Positions 44,582-54,440 of a stretch of DNA of 64,000 nt are shown here, piece after piece. The notes beneath the pieces are model-generated. The model did no database searches and was not told the origin of the DNA. It worked only from the letters and a program-made list of their open reading frames with translations. Location of the stretch: the NCBI RefSeq assembly GCF_013328815.1, contig NZ_JABUHN010000009.1, positions 62,001-126,000 on the forward strand, written 5' to 3'. The DNA is from Tabrizicola fusiformis. GTDB lineage: Bacteria; Pseudomonadota; Alphaproteobacteria; Rhodobacterales; Rhodobacteraceae. The position numbers were made by a program, and so were the translations under genes. Position 1 is the first letter of the stretch. Each line of letters starts with the position of its first letter.

Positions 44582-47500
44582 ATGCATTTTTCCGAACTCT
44601 TTATCCGCCGCCCCGTTCTTTCGACGGTCCTTGCCGCGCTGATCCTGTTTCTGGGGCTGGCCTCGGTGATGAACCTTCAGGTCCGCCAATATCCCGAGGT
44701 CGAGGAGACGGTGATCACCATCACCACGATCTACCCCGGCGCGGCGCCCGACCTGATCCAGGGTTTCGTGACCAGCCCCATCGCGGCGGCGGTCTCGACC
44801 ACGGAAAACATCGACTATGTGACCAGCCAGTCCACGCCCTCGGCCTCGGTCGTGACGGTGCAGATGAAACTGGGCGCCAACCCCGACATCGCCCTGACCG
44901 AAGTGATGTCGAAGGTGCAGCAGGTGCGCGGCCAACTGCCCGCCGATGCCGAAGATCCGGTGATCGTCAAGGGCACGGGCATGACCTTTGCCCTGATGTA
45001 TCTGGCGGTGCAGAACCCCAATATGACGCCCGAACAGTTGACCGAATACCTTGAGCGGGTGGTGCGGCCACGAGTGACCAATATCGACGGCGTGGCGCAG
45101 ATGGAAATCATGGGTGCCGCCGAATATGCCATGCGCATCTGGCTGGACCCGCTGCAAATGTCGGCGCGTGGCGTGACCGCTTCGGAAGTGCTGGCGGCGA
45201 TCCGTTCGTCAAACTTCCTCTCGGCGCCGGGCAAGACCGAGAACGAGTATTTCACCTATTCCCTGACGCTGGATTCCACTGTGCAGACGCCCGAAGCCTT
45301 TGGCGCCCTGCCACTGGTAGAAGGCGCCAATGGCACGGTGCGGCTGCGCGATGTGGCGCGGATTGAACTGGCTTCGGGTTCGACCGATGCCATCGTGACC
45401 TTTGCCGGAGAGCCGGGCACCTTCATCGGCATCATTCCCGCCCCGGGCGAAAACCAGCTTGATGTGGCCGCCAATGTGCTGACCGAACTGCCCAAGCTGA
45501 ACGCCACCCTGCCACAGGGCATGACGGTCAAACTGGTCTACGATTCCACCGAAACCATCGCCGCCTCGATCAGCGAGGTGTTCAAGACCATCGCCGAAGC
45601 GGTGGCGATCGTGGTGGTGGTGATCCTCTTGTTCCTCGGCTCGTTCCGCTCGGTCGTCATGCCCATTGTCACCATCCCCCTGTCGTTGATCGGGGTTTGT
45701 GCGGTGATGCTGATGCTGGGCTATTCGATCAACCTCTTGACGCTTCTGGCGATGGTTCTGGCCATCGGTCTGGTGGTGGACGATGCGATTGTGGTGGTGG
45801 AAAACATCCACCGCCATATTGACGACGGCCAAAGCCCGGCCCGCGCGGCGATCACCGGGATGAAGGAAATCACCGGGCCGGTGATTGCGATGACGATCAC
45901 GCTGGCCGCCGTGCTGGCGCCGCTGGCCTTTACTGGCGGTCTGACCGGCTCGCTGTTCACCGAATTCGCGCTGACGCTGGCGGGATCGGTTGTGATTTCC
46001 GGCGTGGTTGCGCTGACCATCACCCCCACCATGTCGGCCCGGCTCCTCAGCCATGGCGCCCCCGGGCGGTTCCAGCGGATTGTGGACCGGGTGCTGACGG
46101 GCGTGTCGAACTGGTATGAAAGGCGGGTCTCGTCGTCGCTCGATTACCGGCCGGTGACGCTGCTTATGGTGGTGTCGCTGGTGGGGGCCATGGGGTTCAT
46201 GTTCCTCAACACCTCGTCCGAGCTGGCGCCGGAAGAGGATCAGGGCGCGCTTTTCGCCATCCTGAACGGCCCGCGCTATGCCACGCTGGACTACACCGAC
46301 ACCTTCACCCGTGAAATCGGCAAGCGGACGGCGGATATCCCCGAGGTGCAAACCTCGTTCTCGGTGGCGGGAATGGGCGGGGCCGGCAATACCGGCTTTT
46401 ACATCTGGGCGCTGAAGGACTGGTCGCAGCGTGACCGCAGTCAGGCCGCCATTCAGGCCGAGGTTCAGGGCATCCTCGATGGCGCCCCGGGGGTGCAGGG
46501 CTATGTCTTTGCCCCGCCCACCCTGCCCGGCGCCGGAGGCGGCCTGCCGATTTCCATGGTGATCCAGTCAATCCACGCGCCCGAGAGGGTGGTGGAAGTG
46601 GTCGAGGAAATCCGCGCCAAGGCGATGCAGACCGGCAAGTTCATCGTGTTGCAGAACAGCCTGTCGTTCGACGCGCCGCAGGTCCGCATCACCATTGACC
46701 GCGACCGCGCGGCAGAGCTGGGCGTTTCGGTGGCCGATATCGGCAGCACGCTGGGCATCATGGTGGGCGGCGGCGCGGTAGCGCAGTTCGACCGCGATTC
46801 CAACAGCTATGACGTGATCACCCAGGTTCCCGCCGAATGGCGCGACAACCCCGAGCGGTTGAGCGAATTCTTCGTGCGCGCCCGTTCGGGGCAGATGGTG
46901 CCGCTGTCCTCGGTGGTGAGCATTTCACCACGGGTCACCGCCGCCGCCATCGAGCAGTTCAACCAGTTGAACGCTGCCACGCTGGCGGGGATGCCGATGA
47001 TCGGCCTCTCCACCGGCGAGGCACTGGCCGAGCTGGAGCGAATCGCGGCAGAGGTGCTGCCGGACGGCTTCTTTGTCGATTATTCCGGCCAGTCGCGGCT
47101 GGAAAAGACCGAAGGCAACACCATCCTTCTGGCCTTCGGCGCGGCGCTGATTGTGATTTATCTGGTGCTGGCGGCACAGTTCGAAAGCTTCCGCGACCCG
47201 TTCATCATCATGATGTCGGTGCCGCTGTCGATCTTTGGCGCCATGCTGCCCTTGTATCTGGGGGCCAGCACGCTGAACATCTACACGCAAGTCGGGCTGA
47301 TCACGCTGATCGGGCTGATCACCAAGCACGGCATCCTGATGGTGGAGTTTGCCAATCAGCAGCGCGACGACCGCGGCTTGTCCCGGCGCGAGGCCATCGT
47401 GGCCGCCGCCAAGACCCGCCTGCGCCCGATCCTGATGACCACTGCCGCCATGGCGCTGGCCGTGGTGCCGCTGATCATCGCCGAGGGCGCCGGGGCCGCC

Positions 47501-47659
47501 GCGCGGCAGGCGATGGGTCTGGTGATCTTTACCGGGCTGATCATCGGCACGATCTTCACGCTTTTCGTGGTGCCGATGTTCTACACGCTGATCTCGCGCA
47601 GCGACAGTTCCTATGTCCTGCACCGCCGTCAGGTGGAAAAGACCTTCGGCGCAAGCTGA
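44582..47659 (+). CDS. RND multidrug efflux pump, inner-membrane subunit
   Basis: 1025-aa AcrB-type proton/drug antiporter. The first helix starts FIRRPVLSTVLAALILFLG. The proton-relay aspartates are in MVLAIGLVVDDAIVVVENIH, the two-Asp motif of helix 4. The second half repeats the fold, including LVLAAQFESFRDPFIIMMSV and LIGLITKHGILMVEF. The length matches the HAE1 family. Substrates cannot be predicted from sequence alone. It is co-transcribed with the adaptor. Confidence 0.95.
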   Translation: MHFSELFIRRPVLSTVLAALILFLGLASVMNLQVRQYPEVEETVITITTIYPGAAPDLIQGFVTSPIAAAVSTTENIDYVTSQSTPSASVVTVQMKLGANPDIALTEVMSKVQQVRGQLPADAEDPVIVKGTGMTFALMYLAVQNPNMTPEQLTEYLERVVRPRVTNIDGVAQMEIMGAAEYAMRIWLDPLQMSARGVTASEVLAAIRSSNFLSAPGKTENEYFTYSLTLDSTVQTPEAFGALPLVEGANGTVRLRDVARIELASGSTDAIVTFAGEPGTFIGIIPAPGENQLDVAANVLTELPKLNATLPQGMTVKLVYDSTETIAASISEVFKTIAEAVAIVVVVILLFLGSFRSVVMPIVTIPLSLIGVCAVMLMLGYSINLLTLLAMVLAIGLVVDDAIVVVENIHRHIDDGQSPARAAITGMKEITGPVIAMTITLAAVLAPLAFTGGLTGSLFTEFALTLAGSVVISGVVALTITPTMSARLLSHGAPGRFQRIVDRVLTGVSNWYERRVSSSLDYRPVTLLMVVSLVGAMGFMFLNTSSELAPEEDQGALFAILNGPRYATLDYTDTFTREIGKRTADIPEVQTSFSVAGMGGAGNTGFYIWALKDWSQRDRSQAAIQAEVQGILDGAPGVQGYVFAPPTLPGAGGGLPISMVIQSIHAPERVVEVVEEIRAKAMQTGKFIVLQNSLSFDAPQVRITIDRDRAAELGVSVADIGSTLGIMVGGGAVAQFDRDSNSYDVITQVPAEWRDNPERLSEFFVRARSGQMVPLSSVVSISPRVTAAAIEQFNQLNAATLAGMPMIGLSTGEALAELERIAAEVLPDGFFVDYSGQSRLEKTEGNTILLAFGAALIVIYLVLAAQFESFRDPFIIMMSVPLSIFGAMLPLYLGASTLNIYTQVGLITLIGLITKHGILMVEFANQQRDDRGLSRREAIVAAAKTRLRPILMTTAAMALAVVPLIIAEGAGAAARQAMGLVIFTGLIIGTIFTLFVVPMFYTLISRSDSSYVLHRRQVEKTFGAS

Positions 47660-47679
47660 TCTGGGCTTGAAGCCCCCCG

Positions 47680-47702
47680 GCGGCCCCCCTCGCGGGGGCC
47701 GC
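47680..47702. terminator. GC hairpin between the RND pump and the RTX protease
   Basis: GCGGCCCCC-ctcgc-GGGGGCCGC in the 51-bp gap between the convergent pump and metalloprotease genes. No T-run follows; it is a bidirectional candidate. Confidence 0.6.
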
Positions 47703-47710
47703 AGCCATGG

Positions 47711-49915
47711 TCAGAGGTAAATCCGGCCGTCCGCGAATTCCAGCACTTCGACATTCAACACGATGTCGAGACCATCCGGCCCGGCCGAAAGGTTCAGCAC
47801 GCTGAACCGGCCATCGGCCAGATTGGTGACGGTATATTGCGCCCGCGTGCCAGTATAGAGCGCGGTATCCCAGCCCGCCCCGCCGTCGATCGTGTCATTG
47901 CCGCGCCCGCCGATGATGCGGTCATTGCCCAGACCGCCGTCGATGCTGTCACGCCCGGCGCCGCCGTCGATCGTATCGGCACCGTTCAGGCCGAAGATGA
48001 AATCATCCCCCGCCAGGCCGCGCAGGATATTGGCGGCATTGTTGCCGGTCAGCCGGTCCACATAGCTGGAGCCGGTCAGGTTCTCGACGTCGATATAGCT
48101 GTCGCCCGTCGCCTGCCCGCCGGTGCCGGTGCCTGCCAGCAGGCTGGCGATCACCCCCGAGGCGGCCGAGGAATAGGCGACGGTATCGCGCCCGGTCCCC
48201 CCCTCGAACGTGTCATTGCCGCCCGAGCCGACCAGCCAGTCATAATCGCCCAGCGCGCGGATGCGGTTGGCGCCGCCGTCGCCGGTGATCAGGTCGCCGT
48301 AAATGGTGCCGGTCACATTCTCGATGCCGGAAAGGCTGTCGGTCTCGCCCAGAATGGTCGCGGTTCCGGCGACAAGGTCCAGAACCACCCGGGCCCGCGC
48401 ATCGACGTAAGACACCATATCGGTGCCGGTGCCGCCGACCACGCTGTCAACCCCCGCCCCCGGCGTCAGCCAGTCGCCGCCCGCGCCGCCGTCAATCGTG
48501 TCATTGCCCGCGCCGCCGTCGATATTGTCGCCGCCGTTGTTGCCGAGAATGCGGTTAGCGGCATCGTTGCCCGTCAGCGTGTCATTGCCGCTGCCTGCCA
48601 GCAGCCCCTCGATCACGGTGCCACGCGCGATGCTCAGGGTGCCAAGATCGCCATAGACATCGGAAACCGAGCCGGGCCGCAGATCAATCCGCTGATTTGC
48701 GCTGTCCGAGCGGAAGTCGAGCGTGTCATTCCCACCCTGATCGACGATGGTCATGGCAAGCGTGATGTCGTCGGTCCGGTTGGCATTATAGGTCGAGAAC
48801 ATCGCATAATTGGCACCGGCATTGGAGTTTTCGCCATAGGTCGTGTCGCCGGTGCGCAGCGTCGCCACTGTGCCATAGAGATTGGCGATGGCGATGACAT
48901 CGGCCATCATCGGGGTGATGGTATAGGCGTAAGTATCACTGATATAAGTATTTTCGCTTTGGCTGAAATAGGACATGACAGAAATCTGCCAACTGTCGTT
49001 GCGCGCATCGTTGCTGGTGCCGTAGATCGCGGTGCCGTTGTAATTGCCCGCATGACCCAGACCCAGCGCATGGCCGATTTCATGGATGAAGGTCTGATAG
49101 CCATAGCTGGTCAGGGTGCTGCCCTCGCTGTCCAGCCATTCCTGATCAATGTTCACGGTCGAGCTGAGGATATTGCCATCACCGTCCACGATGCTGTCGG
49201 CATAAGCCTCGCCGCCGGTCCGTTCGCTCAGACGGGTAAAGGTGATATCGGCGCTGCCGTTCACCTGCCGGAACGTCAGGCCGGTGGCATCGGTCCAGGC
49301 ACTCAGCGCGCGCAGGGCCAGGGTGCGCATGGTATCGGTCAGGGCGGTGAGGTTGACGGTGAGTTCCCCGCCCGCCGCAATGTCAAAGCTGCGCCGTTCC
49401 CGGTCGCTGCGTTCCCAGTAGCCATCGGTCAGTTGCTCGGCCATCTCGTCAACGGTCCAGACCGGTGCGGGGGCCAAGGCGGCATAGGTCAGCGTATAGC
49501 TCCCGGTCGGCCCGGAACCGCCTTCGTTCACCTCATACCGCGTTGCGCCGATGTAATAGGTGCCGGTCGTCTCCACGGAATAGGTGATCTGCGAGTCGGT
49601 GCTGCCGCTGTCGTCGTTCCAGGCAATCAGGCCACCCGCCGCGTTGAACAGGTAAAGGTAGGTGTCGGCGGCCTGTGACTGCAGGCTGAAGCGATAGGTT
49701 TCGCCGGCGGTCAGTTGCACCCGGACCCAATCGACATCCGTCCCGGTGCCATACTGGCCGTTGAACGTATCGCCCGCTCCCAAGGAATAGGTGGTGGCCG
49801 CACTGGCCACGGCATCGGTGGTTTCCGTCAGCACCGCGTTTTCGCGGGCGGCATCAGTCAGGTCATAGTCGCAGTCGGTGGACCACGGGCGCAGCGAAGA
49901 GCAGATCATGCACAA
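47711..49915 (-). CDS. Serralysin-type (M10B) metallopeptidase with N-terminal PPC domain and RTX repeats
   Basis: 734-aa predicted secreted zinc protease. There is no Sec signal peptide; the C-terminal RTX region suggests type I secretion. A PPC-like beta domain (about residues 38-145, TDVDWVRVQLTAGETYRFSL and TGTYYIGATRY) precedes the catalytic domain. The zinc site is HEIGHALGLGHAGNYNG (His278, 282, 288), and the Met-turn SVMSYF lies near 311. The serralysin beta part has RTGDTTYGENSNAG and GGNDTLDFRSDSANQRIDL. Nonapeptides GGAGNDTIDGGAGGDWLTPG lead to a GDYDWL module near 555. The end EVLEFADGRIYL is shared with the next RTX protein. The start is TTG 49915 (GGAG 8 nt upstream) or ATG 49909. 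Confidence 0.9.
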   Translation of the reverse strand: MCMICSSLRPWSTDCDYDLTDAARENAVLTETTDAVASAATTYSLGAGDTFNGQYGTGTDVDWVRVQLTAGETYRFSLQSQAADTYLYLFNAAGGLIAWNDDSGSTDSQITYSVETTGTYYIGATRYEVNEGGSGPTGSYTLTYAALAPAPVWTVDEMAEQLTDGYWERSDRERRSFDIAAGGELTVNLTALTDTMRTLALRALSAWTDATGLTFRQVNGSADITFTRLSERTGGEAYADSIVDGDGNILSSTVNIDQEWLDSEGSTLTSYGYQTFIHEIGHALGLGHAGNYNGTAIYGTSNDARNDSWQISVMSYFSQSENTYISDTYAYTITPMMADVIAIANLYGTVATLRTGDTTYGENSNAGANYAMFSTYNANRTDDITLAMTIVDQGGNDTLDFRSDSANQRIDLRPGSVSDVYGDLGTLSIARGTVIEGLLAGSGNDTLTGNDAANRILGNNGGDNIDGGAGNDTIDGGAGGDWLTPGAGVDSVVGGTGTDMVSYVDARARVVLDLVAGTATILGETDSLSGIENVTGTIYGDLITGDGGANRIRALGDYDWLVGSGGNDTFEGGTGRDTVAYSSAASGVIASLLAGTGTGGQATGDSYIDVENLTGSSYVDRLTGNNAANILRGLAGDDFIFGLNGADTIDGGAGRDSIDGGLGNDRIIGGRGNDTIDGGAGWDTALYTGTRAQYTVTNLADGRFSVLNLSAGPDGLDIVLNVEVLEFADGRIYL

Positions 49916-49952
49916 GGAGACATCTCCTGAAAATACGGATGGAGGCGAGGGG

Positions 49953-50378
49953 TCAGGGTGCGGGCATCAGCCCCGCAAAAGGTTCGGCATCAATCAGATG
50001 GTCGGCCAGCCGGGCAATGGCCGACGGGGCCAGACTGGCCCGGTCGCTTTGTTGCAATTCAAGGGGCGCGCCGGCCTGATCCACCCCGTTCGCCCGCAGC
50101 ACAAGCTGCGCCGACAGGCGGGTCGGGCCAACGTCGATCACATTGACCAGCAGCTGCGCCTGATCCTGCGCCAGCCGCTGCGACAGGGCCGGTCGCGCCG
50201 CAACCGCGCGGCTGAGGTCGGCGCAGAGGCGGGCAACACTCTCCGGCAGGTCCGCCTCTGCCTGAAGGGCCGGCGTAGCGGGGTCGGAAAATTCCAGCCG
50301 ACAGGCCGGATCGGCCGCGGCCTGCGCCAACCCGGTTCCAATCGCCAAAAATCCACAGGTCACAGCAATCACTTTCAT
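49953..50378 (-). CDS. Hypothetical exported protein between two RTX genes
   Basis: 141 aa. The signal peptide is MKVIAVTCGFLAIGTGLAQA. The mature part has two Cys (DPACRLEFSD and ARLCADLSRA) and a predicted alpha/beta mix, with LLVNVIDVGPTRLSAQLVLR. I recognise no family. It is 37 bp upstream of the metalloprotease gene on the same strand. An inhibitor or secretion helper would fit that position, as Erwinia and Pseudomonas serralysins have small periplasmic inhibitors, but there is no motif evidence for this. An upstream Met at 50447 was discarded because the signal peptide marks 50378. Confidence 0.62.
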   Translation of the reverse strand: MKVIAVTCGFLAIGTGLAQAAADPACRLEFSDPATPALQAEADLPESVARLCADLSRAVAARPALSQRLAQDQAQLLVNVIDVGPTRLSAQLVLRANGVDQAGAPLELQQSDRASLAPSAIARLADHLIDAEPFAGLMPAP

Positions 50379-50468
50379 GCCGCCACTTTGACCGAACTGC
50401 CCTGCGGCGTCAAAGTTTTCGTCACGTTTGCCGCGCAGGGGCACCACAGCCAGGCCCTTGGTCTGAAA

Positions 50469-53252
50469 TCACAAAAGCAAGGTGCCATCGGCAAAGACCA
50501 GCACTTCGATCCCGAGAAGCAGGTCAAGCCCGTCGCCGCCGGCGGCAAGGGCCTGCACGGTTGCCCGGGTGGAATTTCCGGTGATGCTGTAATCCGCCTG
50601 ATTGCCGGAAAAGACCGCATAGTCCCAGCCATCGGCCCCGTCGAGCGTGTCATTGCCGCCACCGCCCGTCATCCGGTCGAACCCGGCGCCGCCATAGAGA
50701 TAGTCCGCCCCCAGCCCGCCATCCAGCGTGTCATTGCCGCCATTGCCGAACAGGATGTCGTCGCCCGTCAGCCCTTGCAGCAGATTGGCGATGTTGTCGC
50801 CCGTCAGCGCATCGCCAAAGGCCGAGCCGGTGAGATTCTCGATCGAGGTGTAAAGATCGCGGGCCGCTTGCCCCGCCGTCCCCCGCCCCAAGAGGAGAGA
50901 GGCCGCCACCCCCGCCGTCGCGGCGCTATAAGCAACCGTGTCAATCCCGTTGCCGCCGTCATAGCGGTCGCGCCCGGCGGAACCGATGAAAAGGTCATAA
51001 CCGCCCATGCCGCGAAAATCATCCTCGCCCGACGAGCCATAGAAAGTATCGCCGTAGATCGAGCCGGTCACCCGCTCGACCGAGATATAGACCTGCCCCG
51101 CAGCCATCCCCGCCAGACCGCGCCCTGTGCCCAGATTGACGGTCACCGCCCCCGGCGCGGTGATATAGGAGATCATGTCGCGCCCGGTGCCGCCGTCGAT
51201 GGTATCGGCGCCCGGTGTGGCGTTGAACCAGTCGTAATCGCCCAGACCACGCAGCAGATTGGCACCGTCATTGCCGGTGATATTGTCGGAAAAGATGCTG
51301 CCGGTCAGGTTTTCAAGGTTCAGCAGCCGGTCCACCTCATTGCCGGAACGGGCGATTCCGGTGGTAAGGTTGATCTCGAAGGCCAGCAGCGCATCGACAA
51401 AGCTGACCATATCCACCCCGTCGCCGCCGTCCACCGTGTCATTGCCGGCCCCCGGCGTCAGCCAGTCATTGCCGCCGCGTCCCTCAAGGCTGTCATTGCC
51501 CGCCCCGCCCGAAAAGGTGTTCGCGGTGGATGATCCCAGAAGGCGGTCGTCAAAAGCGGTGCCGTCGATGATCTCGATCGAGCGCAGGTCATGGCCCGCC
51601 GCCGCCCCTGCATTCAGCGCCTGCGCCTGCAGGTCGATCACCAGACCAAAGGGGGCGGCGGCATAGCTGATCTTGTCATTGCCGCCGCCGCCATCGAAAA
51701 TCCGCGCGCCCGCAGACCAGTAAAAGACATCGGCCTCGGCGCTGCCGCCGGAATAGGTGCTGCTGGGCGGCGCGGTGGTGATCAGCGTGCGGTCGCCGGA
51801 AAATTGCAGCGCCGCCGCCACTTCACCGGCGGTCAGGCTGCGCCCGGCGATCAGGGTGATTTCGGCGGTGCCGATGCGGATCACCGCGCCGGTGGTATTG
51901 GGCAGGATGGTCAGCCCGTCCAGACCGCGCAGCGCCGGATAGCCGGACAGGTCGATGCGGTCTTCCGCGGGATCAAAGCCTTGCAGCGTATCACGGCCCG
52001 CCGCATCGGGCGTCAGCACATAAAGGTCAGCGCCCGCGCCCCCCTCCAGCGTGTCGCGCCCCGCGCCGCCAACGAGGGTGTCATCCCCCGCACCCGCCCG
52101 GACCCAGGCACCACTTGCGGGGGCTGTCAGCACGTCATTGCCGGGGGTGCCGGTGGCGGTGGTGGCGCTGATCCCGGCCAAACTGCCACCATAGCGCGCC
52201 GGGTCCACCAGAATCCGCGTCACGCCCTGATCCCCGGCGGCAAGGGCGTAAAGCTCTATCCGGCCGCCGACCATGACAAAGCTCAGATCCTGAATGTTCT
52301 GCAGCGCGGTATCGGTGCCGTCGATCAGCGTGTCGAGGATCACCAGCCGCCCCGAGGGCAAAAGCTGAAACAGCGTCACCCCGCCGTCGCCCCCCGCCGC
52401 CGCGATCAGAACCTGCCCGCCGACCGTCAGCACATCCATCGCCGATACCCCGCCGAACCGGGTGTCGAGGCTGTCGGCAAGCTGGTCAGTGAAGGTCAGG
52501 CTGCCATCGTCACCCAGCCGCATGACAGTCAGCGAGCTGGTGCCGAAGGCGCCCAGCAGAACGAAATTCTGCCCGTTCAGCGTGGCCACCGCCACCTGCG
52601 ACGGCAGGTTGACCGGCAAGAAGTTGGCCGCGCCAAGCTGGGCCACCGGCGTCAGCAAGCCGTTATCGTCGATGCGCAGCACGCTGACCGTGTTCTGGGT
52701 CTGCGAAGCGGTGATCAGATAGCGCCCCGCTGCGGTCGTCGCGCTGGCCATGGCGGCAATGCCTTCCAGCGCCAGCGCAGAGGTATCGGCAAGGCTGGAG
52801 AGCTTGGTCAGGCGGCCATCGCCCGCGGCCCGGTAGACCGAGATGCCGCCCGCCGCCCAAGAGGACAGAAAGACCAGATCGCCGCTGCGATGGGCCGCCA
52901 CCGCATTGCCGGAAAAGCCGCTGCCATCCAGCCAGAGGGTGGTGCTGCCCTGCCCGCCCGGCGTGGCAAGGCCCGTCAGCGGGGCAAGGTCGATCCGCCG
53001 GTTGGCACCGTCAATATCCACCGTAACCGGACCGCGACCGGCGCCTGCCGATGTCGTGGAAACCGAAGCCGGATCAATCTGGCCCGTGGTCAGCGCAATT
53101 GTCGCCGTCTGCCCCTGCGCCGTGTTGTGGACCGACAGCAGCGGGCTGCCCGTGCCCGCCCCGGTTCCTGCCGTGATCACAAAACGCGCCGTCTCGCCGA
53201 TGGTCGAAACCACCCCGGCCCAGAAGGTCTGGACAACCGCCAAAACCGCCAT
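50469..53252 (-). CDS. Large RTX protein with beta-propeller-like N-terminal half
   Basis: 927-aa predicted type I-secreted protein. Residues about 80-390 contain repeated strands typical of beta-propellers (GNAVAAHRSGDLVFLSSWAA, GRYLITASQTQNTVSVLRID, LNGQNFVLLGAFGTSSLTVM and VDPARYGGSL). RTX nonapeptides start near residue 405 (GAGDDTLVGGAGRDTLEGGA). A shared C-terminal module follows, with GNDWLTPGAGNDTVDGGDG, LLRGLGDYDWF and FRGMGGYDLF, ending IEVLVFADGTLLL. The start is ATG 53252 or GTG 53261; both lack a clear Sec signal. Its catalytic or binding role is unknown. Confidence 0.85.
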   Translation of the reverse strand: MAVLAVVQTFWAGVVSTIGETARFVITAGTGAGTGSPLLSVHNTAQGQTATIALTTGQIDPASVSTTSAGAGRGPVTVDIDGANRRIDLAPLTGLATPGGQGSTTLWLDGSGFSGNAVAAHRSGDLVFLSSWAAGGISVYRAAGDGRLTKLSSLADTSALALEGIAAMASATTAAGRYLITASQTQNTVSVLRIDDNGLLTPVAQLGAANFLPVNLPSQVAVATLNGQNFVLLGAFGTSSLTVMRLGDDGSLTFTDQLADSLDTRFGGVSAMDVLTVGGQVLIAAAGGDGGVTLFQLLPSGRLVILDTLIDGTDTALQNIQDLSFVMVGGRIELYALAAGDQGVTRILVDPARYGGSLAGISATTATGTPGNDVLTAPASGAWVRAGAGDDTLVGGAGRDTLEGGAGADLYVLTPDAAGRDTLQGFDPAEDRIDLSGYPALRGLDGLTILPNTTGAVIRIGTAEITLIAGRSLTAGEVAAALQFSGDRTLITTAPPSSTYSGGSAEADVFYWSAGARIFDGGGGNDKISYAAAPFGLVIDLQAQALNAGAAAGHDLRSIEIIDGTAFDDRLLGSSTANTFSGGAGNDSLEGRGGNDWLTPGAGNDTVDGGDGVDMVSFVDALLAFEINLTTGIARSGNEVDRLLNLENLTGSIFSDNITGNDGANLLRGLGDYDWFNATPGADTIDGGTGRDMISYITAPGAVTVNLGTGRGLAGMAAGQVYISVERVTGSIYGDTFYGSSGEDDFRGMGGYDLFIGSAGRDRYDGGNGIDTVAYSAATAGVAASLLLGRGTAGQAARDLYTSIENLTGSAFGDALTGDNIANLLQGLTGDDILFGNGGNDTLDGGLGADYLYGGAGFDRMTGGGGNDTLDGADGWDYAVFSGNQADYSITGNSTRATVQALAAGGDGLDLLLGIEVLVFADGTLLL

Positions 53253-53327
53253 GACACCCACCCACGCATCCCCATGCAGGGCAGAGGATCGGCGGCGGCA
53301 GCGCCGATTCGGCGCCGCGAAGCGGGC

Positions 53328-54440
53328 TCAACCAAGGCAAATATCTAAAATGCGCCGCCAGATCCGCTTGGGCAGGTTGGGCGGCGGCGGGTCGGTCAGC
53401 CGCTCGACCGCGCGAGCGCGGCGGACCAGATCGGCGGCGATGCTCGCCCAGAGATCGGCGGTCATATCCTCGCGCCACAGCGCCGCGGGATCGGGCGGCG
53501 GCGGGGAAGCAAGGGAGAAACCGGGCTGCACCTGACGGACCCGCGCCTGAAACGCGGCGTTGAGCGGGGCAAATACCGCATCAAGCGCGCGATCTTCGGC
53601 CCGGGTCAGCAACTGGCTGGCAAAGCCACCGGGGGTCGCACGGCCCAGCCCGGCGGCAATGCGCAGCGCCAGTTCGGCCCGGGGCGGCGCCGGCGCGCAA
53701 ATCCGCGCCGCCGCAAGAACGGCCAGAGGATGGCCGGCATCGCCGGTCGGGTCGGGGTCGGTATCGTCCGGCGGCCCATCGCCGCCGCCAAGCCCCGCCA
53801 GTTCCGCCATCCGTTCCGGCGCCGCAATCTGCAACAGCGCGGCCCATGCCCCCCCCGGGGCGGCATGGAGCGTGTCATGATCCAGAACCGTGATTTCGTC
53901 AGGCGCGAAACCTTGCAGCAGGTGGTCATAGAGCCGGTTGAAATCCAGCCAGACCCCGGCGGCGACATGGTCGCGCAGCGCGCGGGCGATGAAGGGGCCG
54001 GGCGCGGGCGGCACCTGATGCCGCGCCAGTTCCAGCCAGAGCGCAGGCAGCAGGCTGGCCTGCGCGCGGACGGTCAGCACGACCTGCACCGCATCGCCCA
54101 GCGCCCGCAGCCGCGCCGCCAGCGCGGGCATGTCCACCGGCTGCGGTCCGGCACGCGAAAACGCCTCGGCCGACAGAAACACATCGGCTTGCGGGGCCGC
54201 CGCCAGTTCCGCCCGCAACCGCCGCCAAGGCGCCTCGGCGCCTTCGGGGCCGAAATGTTCCTCGGACAGGCCCGGCAGCGTCATCCAGGCTGCGGCAAGC
54301 GCATGGTGGGCGTGGTTCTGCCCCAGATCGGGGTAAAGCACCCCCGCCCGCGCGAGCGCGGCCCGCTGGGCGAAAAGCCGGTCCTGCAAGCCCCGCATTC
54401 CGGTCCGATGCACCCCCAGATGCAGCACGACCCGCCTCAT
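53328..54440 (-). CDS. Sulfotransferase-like protein, probably degenerate PAPS loop
   Basis: 370 aa. The N-terminus VLHLGVHRTGMRGLQDRLFA resembles the 5'-phosphosulfate loop of sulfotransferases (compare HIGTHKTATTRLQ in the adjacent gene), but the Thr/Ser after the Lys position is altered to Gly-Met-Arg. Other features parallel the neighbour: DVFLSAEAFSRAG, VQVVLTVRAQASLLPALWLE and a C-terminal LNAAFQARVRQVQPGFSL. It is therefore a paralogue of the downstream-numbered gene with a possibly inactive or altered donor site. Its start overlaps the stop of that gene by 4 bp. Confidence 0.72.
   Translation of the reverse strand: MRRVVLHLGVHRTGMRGLQDRLFAQRAALARAGVLYPDLGQNHAHHALAAAWMTLPGLSEEHFGPEGAEAPWRRLRAELAAAPQADVFLSAEAFSRAGPQPVDMPALAARLRALGDAVQVVLTVRAQASLLPALWLELARHQVPPAPGPFIARALRDHVAAGVWLDFNRLYDHLLQGFAPDEITVLDHDTLHAAPGGAWAALLQIAAPERMAELAGLGGGDGPPDDTDPDPTGDAGHPLAVLAAARICAPAPPRAELALRIAAGLGRATPGGFASQLLTRAEDRALDAVFAPLNAAFQARVRQVQPGFSLASPPPPDPAALWREDMTADLWASIAADLVRRARAVERLTDPPPPNLPKRIWRRILDICLG

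Noticed and set aside
47880-48600. Dense direct repeats, considered as a CRISPR or minisatellite
   Set aside because: The repeats are in frame and encode GGxGxD nonapeptides of the RTX protease; there is no constant repeat with unique spacers.
50379-50447. 23-residue N-terminal extension of the 141-aa exported protein
   Set aside because: It would bury the signal peptide that begins at 50378.
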